Shown one piece after another: positions 53,509 through 62,073 of a stretch of DNA of 64,000 nt. The notes beneath the pieces were generated by a model. The model was not told where the DNA came from. It ran no database searches and saw only the letters and a program-made list of their open reading frames with translations. This stretch comes from Chitinophaga pinensis (GTDB lineage Bacteria > Bacteroidota > Bacteroidia > Chitinophagales > Chitinophagaceae). Numbering within the stretch: the stretch's first letter is position 1; each line of letters starts with the position of its first letter. The stretch is from contig CAMCMP010000004.1 in the NCBI GenBank assembly GCA_945876095.1, positions 62,001 to 126,000 of the forward strand. Reading direction: 5' to 3'. The position numbers and the translations under genes are program-made.

Positions 53509-54480
53509 ATGAAAAAGATAAAATATTTTTATAATACCAATACGCTTCGCTATGAAAAGCTGGTAACTCCTCTTCGGGTGTTATTATTAAGGGTATTTGG
53601 TGTTTTTTCAGTACTATTAGTTAGTGCCGCCCTTGTAATATGGGTTTATACTAAATTTATCCCAAGGCCCTCTGACAAGGAATCGAATTTGCGGCTGGAA
53701 TTGATGAAGGATAATTATGCCGTTTTAAATCAAAAGGTAAAAGTGCTTCAGGAGCAAATGGCTGGACTAGAAAAGAGGGATAATGAAGTGTATCGATCTA
53801 TTTTTGAGGCAAAGCCATTGCCAGATAGTGCTAGAGCTAAGCTTACAGAAAAGAAAAAAGAGGTAGATAAGGTAAATGTGATGAATGACGATTTGTTGGG
53901 AAAGGAGATAGCAGTTTCTTTAAATAATATTAGCGCAAGGATTGTTTACCAGGTTAATAGCTATAAGCAAATTGAAAAGCTGATTAATAATCAGGAAAAC
54001 AAGATGGCTAGCATTCCGGCTATTCAACCAGTAAGCAATAAAGATCTGACAAGAATTGCAAGTGGATTTGGTTATCGGATACATCCTATTTATGGAATTC
54101 CTAAAATGCATGAGGGGATTGATTTTACTGCTAGCCAAGGAACACCTATTTATGCCACAGGCGATGGAAGGGTAACTACAGCAGGTAACGCAGCAGGAAA
54201 AGGAAACCATGTAATCATTAATCATGGCTATGGATACGAATCGATATATATGCACATGGTACGTATAAAGGCAAAAGATGGAGAATCTGTAAAAAGAGGA
54301 CAGATTATTGGATGGGTAGGCAGTTCTGGTCTTAGTTCGGGCCCACATTGTCACTATGAAGTGCATATATTTGGCAGGCCAGTTGACCCTGTTTACTTTT
54401 TCTTTAACGACCTGAATGCAGAACAATATGATCGCTTACTTAAACTTGCAGCCACTGGAAGCGCTAAAAGTTTTGACTAA
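53509..54480 (+). CDS. M23-family metallopeptidase with membrane anchor and coiled coil
   Basis: The 323-residue protein has one membrane helix (about 24-48), a coiled coil (about 58-165), and a C-terminal LytM/M23 domain. The zinc ligands are His201 and Asp205 (MHEGIDFTASQGTPIYATGDG) and His282 (PHCHYEVH, with His280). It should cut peptidoglycan cross-links or activate amidases during cell-wall growth or division. It is followed 10 bases later by a MerR-like regulator, likely in one operon. Confidence 0.92.
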   Translation: MKKIKYFYNTNTLRYEKLVTPLRVLLLRVFGVFSVLLVSAALVIWVYTKFIPRPSDKESNLRLELMKDNYAVLNQKVKVLQEQMAGLEKRDNEVYRSIFEAKPLPDSARAKLTEKKKEVDKVNVMNDDLLGKEIAVSLNNISARIVYQVNSYKQIEKLINNQENKMASIPAIQPVSNKDLTRIASGFGYRIHPIYGIPKMHEGIDFTASQGTPIYATGDGRVTTAGNAAGKGNHVIINHGYGYESIYMHMVRIKAKDGESVKRGQIIGWVGSSGLSSGPHCHYEVHIFGRPVDPVYFFFNDLNAEQYDRLLKLAATGSAKSFD

Positions 54481-54490
54481 TTTTTAAATC

Positions 54491-55171
54491 ATGGCATTTA
54501 AACAGATAGCATTTGATTTTGGGGATTTACCTCAGAAACCTAAGCCCGAAAATATTTTAATTCCGGAAAAGAAAGTATTGCCTAAAAAAGAAGTACTGCC
54601 GGAGGTAAAAGAACCGATTGCATTAGAAGAGTTGGTGGATCAAGAGATTTTGCCTGAAGTGGAGTTAGTGGCTGAAACGAAAGTCGTTTTAGAAAGAAAA
54701 GAAGTTTCTTTCCAACAAAAGCCCCCAATAAAATTTTCTTCCAATAAGCAAACGGTTAAAATCCCTGCTGAAAAAACAAAATCAACTAGAGGTAGAAAGA
54801 GTGTAAAAGAAATGAGTGAGGGAGTAGCATTGATTGAGGTGCCAGAGGATGAAATTCTATTTCAAAAAATGTATTATACAATTGGTAAGGTGGCCGATAT
54901 GTTTAAGGTTAATCAATCCTTGATTAGGTTGTGGGAAAATGAGTTTGATGTTTTAAAACCAAAAAAGAACGGGAAAGGCGATCGTTTATTTAGACCAGAG
55001 GATATAAAAAATATTCAACTCATTTATCATTTAATGAGAGAAAGGAAGTATACGATGGAAGGAGCAAAGGATTTTATTAAAAATAATAAAAAGGCAACTG
55101 AAAAATTTTCAACTATCCAGTCGTTGAAAAAACTGAAGGAATTTCTAATAGAGATGAAAGCTAGTCTATAG
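54491..55171 (+). CDS. MerR-family regulator with a long charged N-terminal region
   Basis: The 226-residue protein has a Lys/Glu/Pro-rich, probably unstructured N-terminal 120 residues, then a MerR-type winged helix at about 128-198 (MYYTIGKVADMFKVNQSLIRLWENEFDVLKPKKNGKGDRLFRPEDIKNIQLIYHLM, read in parts). There is no Cys-rich effector domain. It is co-transcribed with the M23 peptidase gene and may control envelope genes. The N-terminal arm is unusual for MerR and may bind a partner. Confidence 0.85.
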   Translation: MAFKQIAFDFGDLPQKPKPENILIPEKKVLPKKEVLPEVKEPIALEELVDQEILPEVELVAETKVVLERKEVSFQQKPPIKFSSNKQTVKIPAEKTKSTRGRKSVKEMSEGVALIEVPEDEILFQKMYYTIGKVADMFKVNQSLIRLWENEFDVLKPKKNGKGDRLFRPEDIKNIQLIYHLMRERKYTMEGAKDFIKNNKKATEKFSTIQSLKKLKEFLIEMKASL

Positions 55172-55219
55172 AATTGTAAAACGCCCAGATGCTTATTACC
55201 TAAAATAGGCGCTTGAAAT

Positions 55220-56296
55220 TTAGTTTACTTTATCTACCGAATAAGATAATTCAATTTTTAACTCTTCTAATATTTCTTTTATCTGCAATTGGATATTTTG
55301 TTTCAAGGATTCAAATTGAACTATCGGAGTAATAGGTGTTAGGTATTCTATTTGAATTTGGAGTCCAGTTTTAGTTATTTCTTTTAAAAAAACTGAATGA
55401 GAAATTAATCCTGTTGTCTGTTGTTGTAAATTTGATTTTATTGCTTCAATAGCTTTTTTAATATCACTTGAATTAGTTTTCTGTGAAAGCTCAATAACTA
55501 TTTCAGCTCTTCTTTCTGTTCGCGTACTGAGATTATCCACTATACTATCTACCATCTGCTTATTCGGAACACTCACCAATGTTTTATCGGCGGTACGTAT
55601 TTTAGTACTTCTTAATCCTATTCTCTCAACATTGCCAGTTATTGAATGTATTGTAAGATCGTCGCCGGTTTTAAAGGGCTTGTCAAAAAAGATAATGAAG
55701 GAGGCAATGATATTCTCAAGACTTTCTTTTGCAGCAAGGGCTAGTGCAGCACCTACAATGCTAAGTCCCGTTAATAAGTTGCCAATATTTTGACCGAAAG
55801 TAAATTTAAGTAAAAGTAAAAATCCAATAATCCCTAATATCACTTTTAAAAAATCTCTAAAAAATACAATTAACTGATCATCACTTTTGTCTTCTGTTAA
55901 ACTAGCTTTTGATTCAAGTACGAGAGCGATAAAATCTATTAAACGAAGTTGTAGCCAAGTAAAAACAAGTACAATAATTGTAATACCAATTTTTTCAAAT
56001 ATCAGTTGGGTGCTGATATGGTATAGGTTGAAAAAGAGTACCGATGGGAAATTTAATTTGTCAATACTGAATACAGCAATGAGTGTAAGAACAAACCATT
56101 GTAAGGGTGCTAATAATAAATCTATAAAACTTTTTTTATCAACTGATTTCCATGTTTTATAAACCATCCTATAAAGTAAGGAAGCTAGATAACGGGACAC
56201 ATATTTTTTTAGAAGCAACGCTAGCAATATAACGCCTGCTACCATTAACCATTTACCTAAAGTGTTGTCTAAATAAATTTGTTCTAAAAATTTCAT
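55220..56296 (-). CDS. Small-conductance mechanosensitive channel (MscS-type)
   Basis: The 358-residue protein has about four or five membrane helices, the pore-like helix GLSIVGAALALAAKESLENIIASFIIFFDKPFKTGDDLTIHSITGNVERIGLRSTKIRTADKTLVSVPNKQMVDSIVDN (read in parts), and a beta-rich C-terminal vestibule. It opens under membrane tension and releases solutes in hypo-osmotic shock. It converges with the MerR gene. Confidence 0.9.
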   Translation of the reverse strand: MKFLEQIYLDNTLGKWLMVAGVILLALLLKKYVSRYLASLLYRMVYKTWKSVDKKSFIDLLLAPLQWFVLTLIAVFSIDKLNFPSVLFFNLYHISTQLIFEKIGITIIVLVFTWLQLRLIDFIALVLESKASLTEDKSDDQLIVFFRDFLKVILGIIGFLLLLKFTFGQNIGNLLTGLSIVGAALALAAKESLENIIASFIIFFDKPFKTGDDLTIHSITGNVERIGLRSTKIRTADKTLVSVPNKQMVDSIVDNLSTRTERRAEIVIELSQKTNSSDIKKAIEAIKSNLQQQTTGLISHSVFLKEITKTGLQIQIEYLTPITPIVQFESLKQNIQLQIKEILEELKIELSYSVDKVN

Positions 56297-56404
56297 GTAA
56301 AAATTTTAATGGAGTACAATGGTATACAGGGCAAAATTAAAAAAATATTTGAAAAGGCTACTTTACTAGATGTTAAAATCATTCATAACGTCCAATATTT
56401 CTGA

Positions 56405-57184
56405 TTAGTGATTAGTTTTATTGGTTGGCGAACCAAAATATTTCAATTCTAAATCTTGGCCATCAAAAACACCGTAACTGTTGTAGTTGATCCACTCTCC
56501 TAAATTAATATACCGACTCTTTTCATTAAGCGAAAAATCGATGGGCAAGTGTCGATGTCCAAAAATAAAATAATCGTAGGGCTCTTTCTTCAATACTTCT
56601 TTAGCGTAAACGATGAGCCATTCATTTTCTTCACCTAAAAAACGCTCTGGCTCACGAGTGGCGGCTATTCTGCTTTTTTTAGAAAAGTAATTTGCGATTC
56701 CTAATCCAATTACAGGTGGGATTATTCTAAAAATTGATTGGCAAATTTTATTCCGAAATATTTTTTTCAAAAATTTGTAGCCCTCATCTCCAGGACCTAA
56801 TCCATCTCCATGTCCAATCAAAAACTTTTTACCACTGAACTCAAAGCTAGTTGGCTCAAAGTATACGGGTATATTTAATTCAGATTGAAAATAGTTGCGC
56901 ATCCACATATCGTGGTTGCCAACAAAAAAATGAATTGGAATTCCTGCGTCTGTTAGTTCAGCTAATTTCCCTAAAATTCTAATATATCCTTTTGGGACTA
57001 CCGTTTTATATTCAAACCAAAAGTCAAATAAGTCACCTACAATAAATATTTCTTTAGCATCCTTTTTTATGCCGTCTAAAAACTGCACAATTCTTTTCTC
57101 TCGCTCAAGACTGCTACTAGCATCAGGAGTACCTAAATGAAAATCTGAGAGGAAATAAATATTTTTTGGCGCTATTGTCGTCAT
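56405..57184 (-). CDS. lpxH: UDP-2,3-diacylglucosamine diphosphatase-type phosphoesterase
   Basis: The 259-residue calcineurin-like enzyme has FLSDFHLGT, GDLFDFWFEYKTVVP, FVGNHDMWM, GHGDGLGPGD and FGHRHLPIDF, the full set of metal ligands. LpxH removes UMP from UDP-diacylglucosamine in lipid A synthesis. Bacteroidota often carry this version. It begins 73 bases after the LUD gene on the same strand. Alternative: another member of the LpxH/UDP-phosphatase group. Confidence 0.88.
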   Translation of the reverse strand: MTTIAPKNIYFLSDFHLGTPDASSSLEREKRIVQFLDGIKKDAKEIFIVGDLFDFWFEYKTVVPKGYIRILGKLAELTDAGIPIHFFVGNHDMWMRNYFQSELNIPVYFEPTSFEFSGKKFLIGHGDGLGPGDEGYKFLKKIFRNKICQSIFRIIPPVIGLGIANYFSKKSRIAATREPERFLGEENEWLIVYAKEVLKKEPYDYFIFGHRHLPIDFSLNEKSRYINLGEWINYNSYGVFDGQDLELKYFGSPTNKTNH

Positions 57185-57257
57185 TTTTGGAAATGCATTT
57201 GTTTAAAGTAAAGCTATTAACCATCATTACTCGTTACAAGCAATAAAGATAACGAAA

Positions 57258-57887
57258 TCAACCTTTAGCATCTGTACTGTCTACCAAAAACAAATACACT
57301 TCTTTAGGGCCATGTACTCCTGTTACCAATGTTTTTTCAATATCTGCAGTTCGACTAGGCCCACTGGCAAAAGTTATTAGAGACGGCATATTTACACCAA
57401 ATTGATCTTTAAGTAATTGTAAAGAATCTTTAAGGTCGTATACTAATTGATTGGTATAAGCGATACAAATATGAATAGGAGCATATACACTTACAGTGCG
57501 ACCGCTTTGTTGTGCAGCACTCATCACAATGGTACCTGTTCTGGCCACAAGGTATTCGCAGCCGGTAATGGATGCATCGCAGCCAGCTAGATGAATGGTG
57601 TTGCTGAATGATTCATTCCAACGGCTTTCACAACAATATATTTTTGTCCATTCTTTTTTAGTAATGAGTTGTTGCAATTGCTGTAAGAGGTCGGCTTCAT
57701 TTTCACAATAAGCAAATTTTCCTTGTAGTTGGGTAAACGCTTCTGCAAACAAAATCTCCAACTCATCTTTTGCAGGCTGGTATAAAGATCCTACTCCTTC
57801 GCTTTGGGGAAATGGCAAAGGCACTGGATTACTCAGTGCCTGCCGTATTCTTCTTAATATGTTTTCTTTTGCCGCCGAAGTGCCCAT
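57258..57887 (-). CDS. LUD-domain protein (LutC/YkgG-like)
   Basis: The 209-residue protein has the start of the LUD family (ENILRRIRQALSN), then GCEYLVARTGTIVMSAAQQSGRTVSVYAPIHICIAYTNQLV and TFASGPSRTADIEKTLVTGVHGPKEVYLFLVD, which fit LutC. LutABC oxidise L-lactate, but LutA and LutB are not here, so a single LutC-like protein has an unknown role. It lies eight bases after ftsH and is probably co-transcribed. Confidence 0.85.
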   Translation of the reverse strand: MGTSAAKENILRRIRQALSNPVPLPFPQSEGVGSLYQPAKDELEILFAEAFTQLQGKFAYCENEADLLQQLQQLITKKEWTKIYCCESRWNESFSNTIHLAGCDASITGCEYLVARTGTIVMSAAQQSGRTVSVYAPIHICIAYTNQLVYDLKDSLQLLKDQFGVNMPSLITFASGPSRTADIEKTLVTGVHGPKEVYLFLVDSTDAKG

Positions 57888-57894
57888 GGCAATC

Positions 57895-59973
57895 TTATAT
57901 TATTGGAGGATTTATAAGTTCTTCTGGTAACGAAGAATCTGGTTCTTCGAGTTTAGGTTCTTCTTTTGTTTCTTCAACTGCTGGAATATCTAGCGCCTTT
58001 TTTTCTTCGAAAGCTCTTTTGCCAATTAAATTTTCTACATCACTTTTGAAGAGTACTTCTTTTTTAAGCAACTCTTTCGCCAATAACTCCACATCTCCTT
58101 TCTTTTCTGTAAGTAGATCCTTGGTTCTGATGTAAGCGTTCTCAATAAGCTTGCGCACTTCTTCATCAATCATTTTTCCTGTCTCTTCGCTAAATGGTTT
58201 GGTAAAAACATTTTCTTGATTAGGATCGTAGTAACTAATATTACCGATTTTATCATTCATGCCATATACCGTAATCATGCTGTAGGCAATTTTGGTGATT
58301 TGTTGCAAATCATTGCTAGCGCCTGTACTAATTTTTCCAAAGAAAATATCTTCACTTGCTCTTCCGCCAAGGGTCATACAAATTTGATCCATCAGTTGAT
58401 CTGTATTATATAGGTATTGTTCTTTAGGTGTGTATTGTGCATACCCAAGTGCTGCGGTACCTCTAGGCACTACCGTTACTTTCAATAATGGATACGCATG
58501 CTCAAGATACCATCCACAAATAGCATGTCCTGCTTCGTGATAAGCAATGATTTCTTTTTCTTCAGGAGATATGATTTTATTTTTTTTCTCCAACCCTCCG
58601 ATTACCCTGTCAATTGCATCCTGAAAATCACTCATATCAACAGAGTCCTTATTTTTACGTGCTGCAATTAGCGCAGCTTCATTACAAACATTGGCAATAT
58701 CGGCACCTGCGAAACCTGGAGTTTGCTCAGCTAATTTAAATATATCAAGGGTAGTCGAAATTTTTATTGGTCCTAAATGAACTTTAAATATTGCTTCTCT
58801 TCCTGCTAAATCAGGACGGTCAATAGTAATCTGCCTATCAAATCTACCCGGACGAAGTAATGCGGCATCTAGAACATCTGGTCGGTTGGTAGCAGCTAAA
58901 ATAATGATACCAAGATCAGTTCCAAATCCATCCATTTCTACCAATAATTGGTTCAAGGTATTTTCTCTTTCATCATTGCTCATCATCATATTCTTTCCTC
59001 TTGCTCTTCCAATGGCATCTATTTCATCAATGAAAATAATACAAGGTGCTTTTTCTCTTGCTTGTTTAAAAAGATCTCTAACTCGACTTGCTCCAACCCC
59101 TACAAACATTTCAACAAAATCACTACCACTTAAGCTGAAAAATGGAACTTGCGCTTCACCTGCAACGGCTTTGGCTAATAAAGTTTTACCGGTACCTGGA
59201 GGGCCAATTAACAATGCTCCTTTGGGTATTTTACCACCCAAAGCGGTATATTTTTTGGGATTTTTTAAAAAGTCAACAATCTCCATCACCTCTACCTTTG
59301 CTTCATCTAGTCCAGCTACATCGCCAAAATTAATATTTACTCTGGATGCCTTGTCGAAAAGAGTGGCTTTTGATTTGCCAATATTAAAAATACCACCTGG
59401 TCCTCCGCTACCACCACCTGGTCCACCTACCTTACGCATCATCATTACAAATAATAATCCGATCAATAAAATGGGAAGTAGCGTAGAAATTATTTGACCA
59501 AATAATTCTCCTTCATCTGTGGGAGAATCTGGTATCTGAATAATTACTGGGTTTTTGGTATAAAAATCCTGCATTTGAGCTGCAAATGTTTTATCATCTA
59601 CTATACTGAAATACAGTTGTGGAGCGGGCATTTTGATTGCATTGTCAAATTGCTTACCAAAAATTTCCTTGTAAAATGGTTTGTTTTGCAAACTATCCTT
59701 TTTGATGAATATTCGAACAATTTTCTTGTTGCGGATAGTCGTAATTTTTTCAACATCCCCCTGCTTAACGAGTTCAGTAAATTTCACCTGATTGGTCTCA
59801 ACTCCAGTCCCAGTGGCGGTTCTTAAAAAGTTATAACCTATTATTGCGGCAAAAACAATTCCATATATCCAGTAGATATTAAATCGATTTTTGTTTTTTG
59901 ACTGGTTGTCATCTCCTGCAGATGGGGTATTACCCGATTTTTTGTTGGCTGCTGTTTTTTTATCTTCTGACAT
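57895..59973 (-). CDS. ftsH: ATP-dependent zinc metalloprotease FtsH
   Basis: FtsH pulls out and degrades membrane and short-lived soluble proteins. The 692-residue protein has two membrane segments (about 33-52 and 160-180), Walker A GPPGTGKT (257-264), Walker [10 protein letters not shown] (312-320), the second region of homology [20 protein letters not shown], and the zinc site HEAGH (479-483). [13 protein letters not shown] linker follows the second helix. The operon order is rsfS-ftsH-LUD. Confidence 0.96.
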   Translation of the reverse strand: MSEDKKTAANKKSGNTPSAGDDNQSKNKNRFNIYWIYGIVFAAIIGYNFLRTATGTGVETNQVKFTELVKQGDVEKITTIRNKKIVRIFIKKDSLQNKPFYKEIFGKQFDNAIKMPAPQLYFSIVDDKTFAAQMQDFYTKNPVIIQIPDSPTDEGELFGQIISTLLPILLIGLLFVMMMRKVGGPGGGSGGPGGIFNIGKSKATLFDKASRVNINFGDVAGLDEAKVEVMEIVDFLKNPKKYTALGGKIPKGALLIGPPGTGKTLLAKAVAGEAQVPFFSLSGSDFVEMFVGVGASRVRDLFKQAREKAPCIIFIDEIDAIGRARGKNMMMSNDERENTLNQLLVEMDGFGTDLGIIILAATNRPDVLDAALLRPGRFDRQITIDRPDLAGREAIFKVHLGPIKISTTLDIFKLAEQTPGFAGADIANVCNEAALIAARKNKDSVDMSDFQDAIDRVIGGLEKKNKIISPEEKEIIAYHEAGHAICGWYLEHAYPLLKVTVVPRGTAALGYAQYTPKEQYLYNTDQLMDQICMTLGGRASEDIFFGKISTGASNDLQQITKIAYSMITVYGMNDKIGNISYYDPNQENVFTKPFSEETGKMIDEEVRKLIENAYIRTKDLLTEKKGDVELLAKELLKKEVLFKSDVENLIGKRAFEEKKALDIPAVEETKEEPKLEEPDSSLPEELINPPII

Positions 59974-60023
59974 AGCTGCTTGCTTACAATATTTATTGAT
60001 GTTATGCTATTAGATAGCTTATA

Positions 60024-60437
60024 TTAATTGATTGAATCGTTGTGTTCTGCGGCTACTGCATCACTCCACATTTCTTCTAACCGGTAAAATTTCCTTGGTT
60101 CGGGCAACATAATGTGAACTACCACATTTACAAAATCAATTAAAATCCATTGTTGCCCTTGACGACCCTCATGCTTATAGGCTGACTCTCCACATTTCTT
60201 TTTTACATCCTCTTCTATAAAATCAGCAATTGCTTTTAATTGATTGGGGTTACTAGCTTCACAAATGATGAAAAAATCAGATACGGCTTCAGATATTTTA
60301 CGTAAATCAAGACTTATGATATTTTCTCCTTTTTTTTCCTTGATGGCTTCGATGATGGCCTTGAAAATTTTACTGTTTTTAGTTAGCTTTTTAATAGTAC
60401 TTTTTGGACGATTGGCTAACATTTTGAGATTGTTCAA
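60024..60437 (-). CDS. rsfS: Ribosomal silencing factor RsfS
   Basis: RsfS binds the large subunit protein uL14 and blocks subunit joining when nutrients are scarce. The 137-residue protein has the family core IIEAIKEKKGENIISLDLRKISEAVSDFFIICEASNPNQLKAIADFIEEDVKKK and the KHEGRQGQQWILIDFVNVVVHIMLPEPRKFYRLEEMWSDA end. The gene is 50 bases upstream of ftsH and divergent from birA. Confidence 0.94.
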   Translation of the reverse strand: MNNLKMLANRPKSTIKKLTKNSKIFKAIIEAIKEKKGENIISLDLRKISEAVSDFFIICEASNPNQLKAIADFIEEDVKKKCGESAYKHEGRQGQQWILIDFVNVVVHIMLPEPRKFYRLEEMWSDAVAAEHNDSIN

Positions 60438-60574
60438 ATTATATGCTGTTTTAATTTATTTTTCATAGACAGTCTTTTAGTCTTGCAGTTTACTATTAAC
60501 TTTTGTTTTTTGGTATACAGTAGTTAGCTTGCAAATATGTTCAAAAGTACTATTTCTTTACCAATCGTTGCAAC

Positions 60575-61318
60575 ATGTCAAAAACCGGTTCTTCCTTTGT
60601 AATTTTAAAGCAGGTTGATAGTACCAACAACTATGCCATGGCAAAGGTTCATGCAGGAATGGCGAAACATGGAGATTCTTATTTCACAACCGAGCAAACC
60701 GCTGGAAAAGGTCAGCGTGGAAAGCAATGGGACACCGCAAATGGCGTTAACATTGCCTTGAGCCTTGTCTTGGAGGTTAAATTGTTAAATGCTTCACAAC
60801 AATTTCAATTGTTGGTTTCGGTAGCATTAGGCTGTTACGATTTTTTTGCTCAATATGCTGGCCAAGAAACTAGTATTAAATGGCCCAATGATATTTATTG
60901 GCGTGACAGAAAGGCAGTAGGGGTATTAATTGAAAATGTCTTTCAGGGTAGTAATTGGAACTTTGCTGTTGTCGGTATTGGAGTAAATATCAATCAAACG
61001 AGTTTTGATCCCAGTTTAAAAAATCCGGTGTCTTTAAAGCAAATAACGGGCAAAACCCATGATCTTGAATTTTTAGCAGAAGAACTTAAAAAATCTGTAC
61101 TAGACAGATATAATTCCATTAAAAAAGAAAATTTTGACTCGGCTTTAGCCGAGTATAATTCACATTTATTTGGCCGCAATAAAAAAGTTCATTTTAAAAG
61201 AGGGACTATTCATTTTGATACCACTATTCAGGGGGTATCTTCCTTCGGACAATTAATAACCTTGGATGCTCAGCAAGAGCAGCGATTCGACTTTGGAGAA
61301 GTGGAGTGGGTGATATGA
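60575..61318 (+). CDS. birA: Biotin-[acetyl-CoA carboxylase] ligase
   Basis: BirA attaches biotin to the carrier protein of acetyl-CoA carboxylase. The 247-residue protein has TAGKGQRGKQWDTANGVNIALSLVL (the biotinyl-AMP loop), KWPNDIYWRDRKAVGVLIENVFQGSNW, and GIGVNINQ. There is no helix-turn-helix N-terminal domain, so it is a monofunctional ligase and not a repressor. It is divergent from rsfS. Confidence 0.94.
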   Translation: MSKTGSSFVILKQVDSTNNYAMAKVHAGMAKHGDSYFTTEQTAGKGQRGKQWDTANGVNIALSLVLEVKLLNASQQFQLLVSVALGCYDFFAQYAGQETSIKWPNDIYWRDRKAVGVLIENVFQGSNWNFAVVGIGVNINQTSFDPSLKNPVSLKQITGKTHDLEFLAEELKKSVLDRYNSIKKENFDSALAEYNSHLFGRNKKVHFKRGTIHFDTTIQGVSSFGQLITLDAQQEQRFDFGEVEWVI

Positions 61319-61324
61319 GGTGTG

Positions 61325-61519
61325 TGATTTTTTGAGGTCCGATATATATGTCTGATGTCTGATGTATGATTTCTGATATATGTCTGATGTCTGATTTATT
61401 TATTTATGACCGGGCTTTATTTGTTGAAAAAGTTAATAAACAACAGCCAAAGCTTCGAAAGAAGCAGGTATCCTCAAATTTAAAAAAATCTGACATCAGA
61501 CATCAGACATCAAAAAATC
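61325..61519. repeat. Degenerate inverted-repeat tract of TGATGTCTGA words
   Basis: Left: several words TCTGATGTCTGATGT from about 61350 to 61400. Right: TCTGACATCAGACATCAG and ACATCAAAAAATCGA at about 61488-61519, the reverse complement. GATTTTTTGA is at 61326-61335 on the left and its complement at about 61511-61519 on the right. Lies between the convergent ends of birA and bcp. Confidence 0.7.
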
Positions 61520-61523
61520 GACC

Positions 61524-61985
61524 CTACTTCAAGGCTGCTAAAATCTCTTCTGTATGATTTTTTGTATCAGGCTTTTCGATAATCTGAATGATTTTTCCAG
61601 CTTCATCAATTAAAAAAGTAGTTCGGGTAATGCCCATATAAGTTTTACCCATGAATTTTTTTTCTCCCCAAACACCATACTGCTCAACTATTTTTTTGTC
61701 TTCATCTGCAATCAATGGAAACGGAAGCTCGTATTTAGTTTCAAATTTTTTATGTGTTTTTACAGCATCTGTACTTACTCCCACCACAGCAAATCCTTTT
61801 TTAAGTAGGGCAGAATAATTATCTCTGAGGTTGCAGGCTTGAGCAGTACATCCTGGAGTGTCATCTTTAGGATAAAAATAAAGGATGATCTTTTTGCCTT
61901 TAAAATCTGCAATAGAAATTTTGTTTCCGTTTTGATCAAGGCCTTTAAAGATCGGCGCTTTTTTTCCAGTAGTTAGTGTGGTCAT
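61524..61985 (-). CDS. bcp: Thioredoxin-dependent peroxiredoxin (Bcp/PrxQ)
   Basis: The 153-residue protein removes H2O2 and alkyl peroxides with thioredoxin. It has the AhpC/TSA fold with YFYPKDDTPGCTAQACNLRDN: Cys46 is peroxidatic and Cys51 is the resolving Cys, the PrxQ spacing. VVGVSTDAVKTHKKFETKYELPFPLIADE follows. It is flanked on both sides by simple-sequence tracts. Confidence 0.93.
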   Translation of the reverse strand: MTTLTTGKKAPIFKGLDQNGNKISIADFKGKKIILYFYPKDDTPGCTAQACNLRDNYSALLKKGFAVVGVSTDAVKTHKKFETKYELPFPLIADEDKKIVEQYGVWGEKKFMGKTYMGITRTTFLIDEAGKIIQIIEKPDTKNHTEEILAALK

Positions 61986-61993
61986 ATTATTTT

Positions 61994-62044
61994 GTTGAAT
62001 GTTAATGGTGAATGTTCAATGGTGAATGGTCAATGGTCAATTTG
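61994..62044. repeat. Simple-sequence tract of TGAATGGTCAATGG words
   Basis: About five near-copies of the word (A/T)TGAATG(G/T)TCAATGG (TTGAATGTTAATGGTGAATG, then TTCAATGGTGAATGGTCAAT) directly upstream of bcp. Degenerate short direct repeats, no gene. Confidence 0.65.
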
Positions 62045-62073
62045 ATTTATCTAATGCTTGAACCTCTTTTCTC

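Noticed and set aside
53920..54426. Open frame of 168 codons antisense to the M23 peptidase
   Set aside because: The plus-strand peptidase has all zinc ligands, and the antisense frame is a composition artefact.
58886..59497. Open frame of 203 codons antisense to ftsH
   Set aside because: It mirrors the conserved AAA+ region; ftsH is certain here and the antisense product has no recognisable features.
61366..61557. Open frame of 63 codons on the plus strand
   Set aside because: It lies inside the TGATGTCTGA tract and overlaps the end of bcp; its codons are mostly repeat words.
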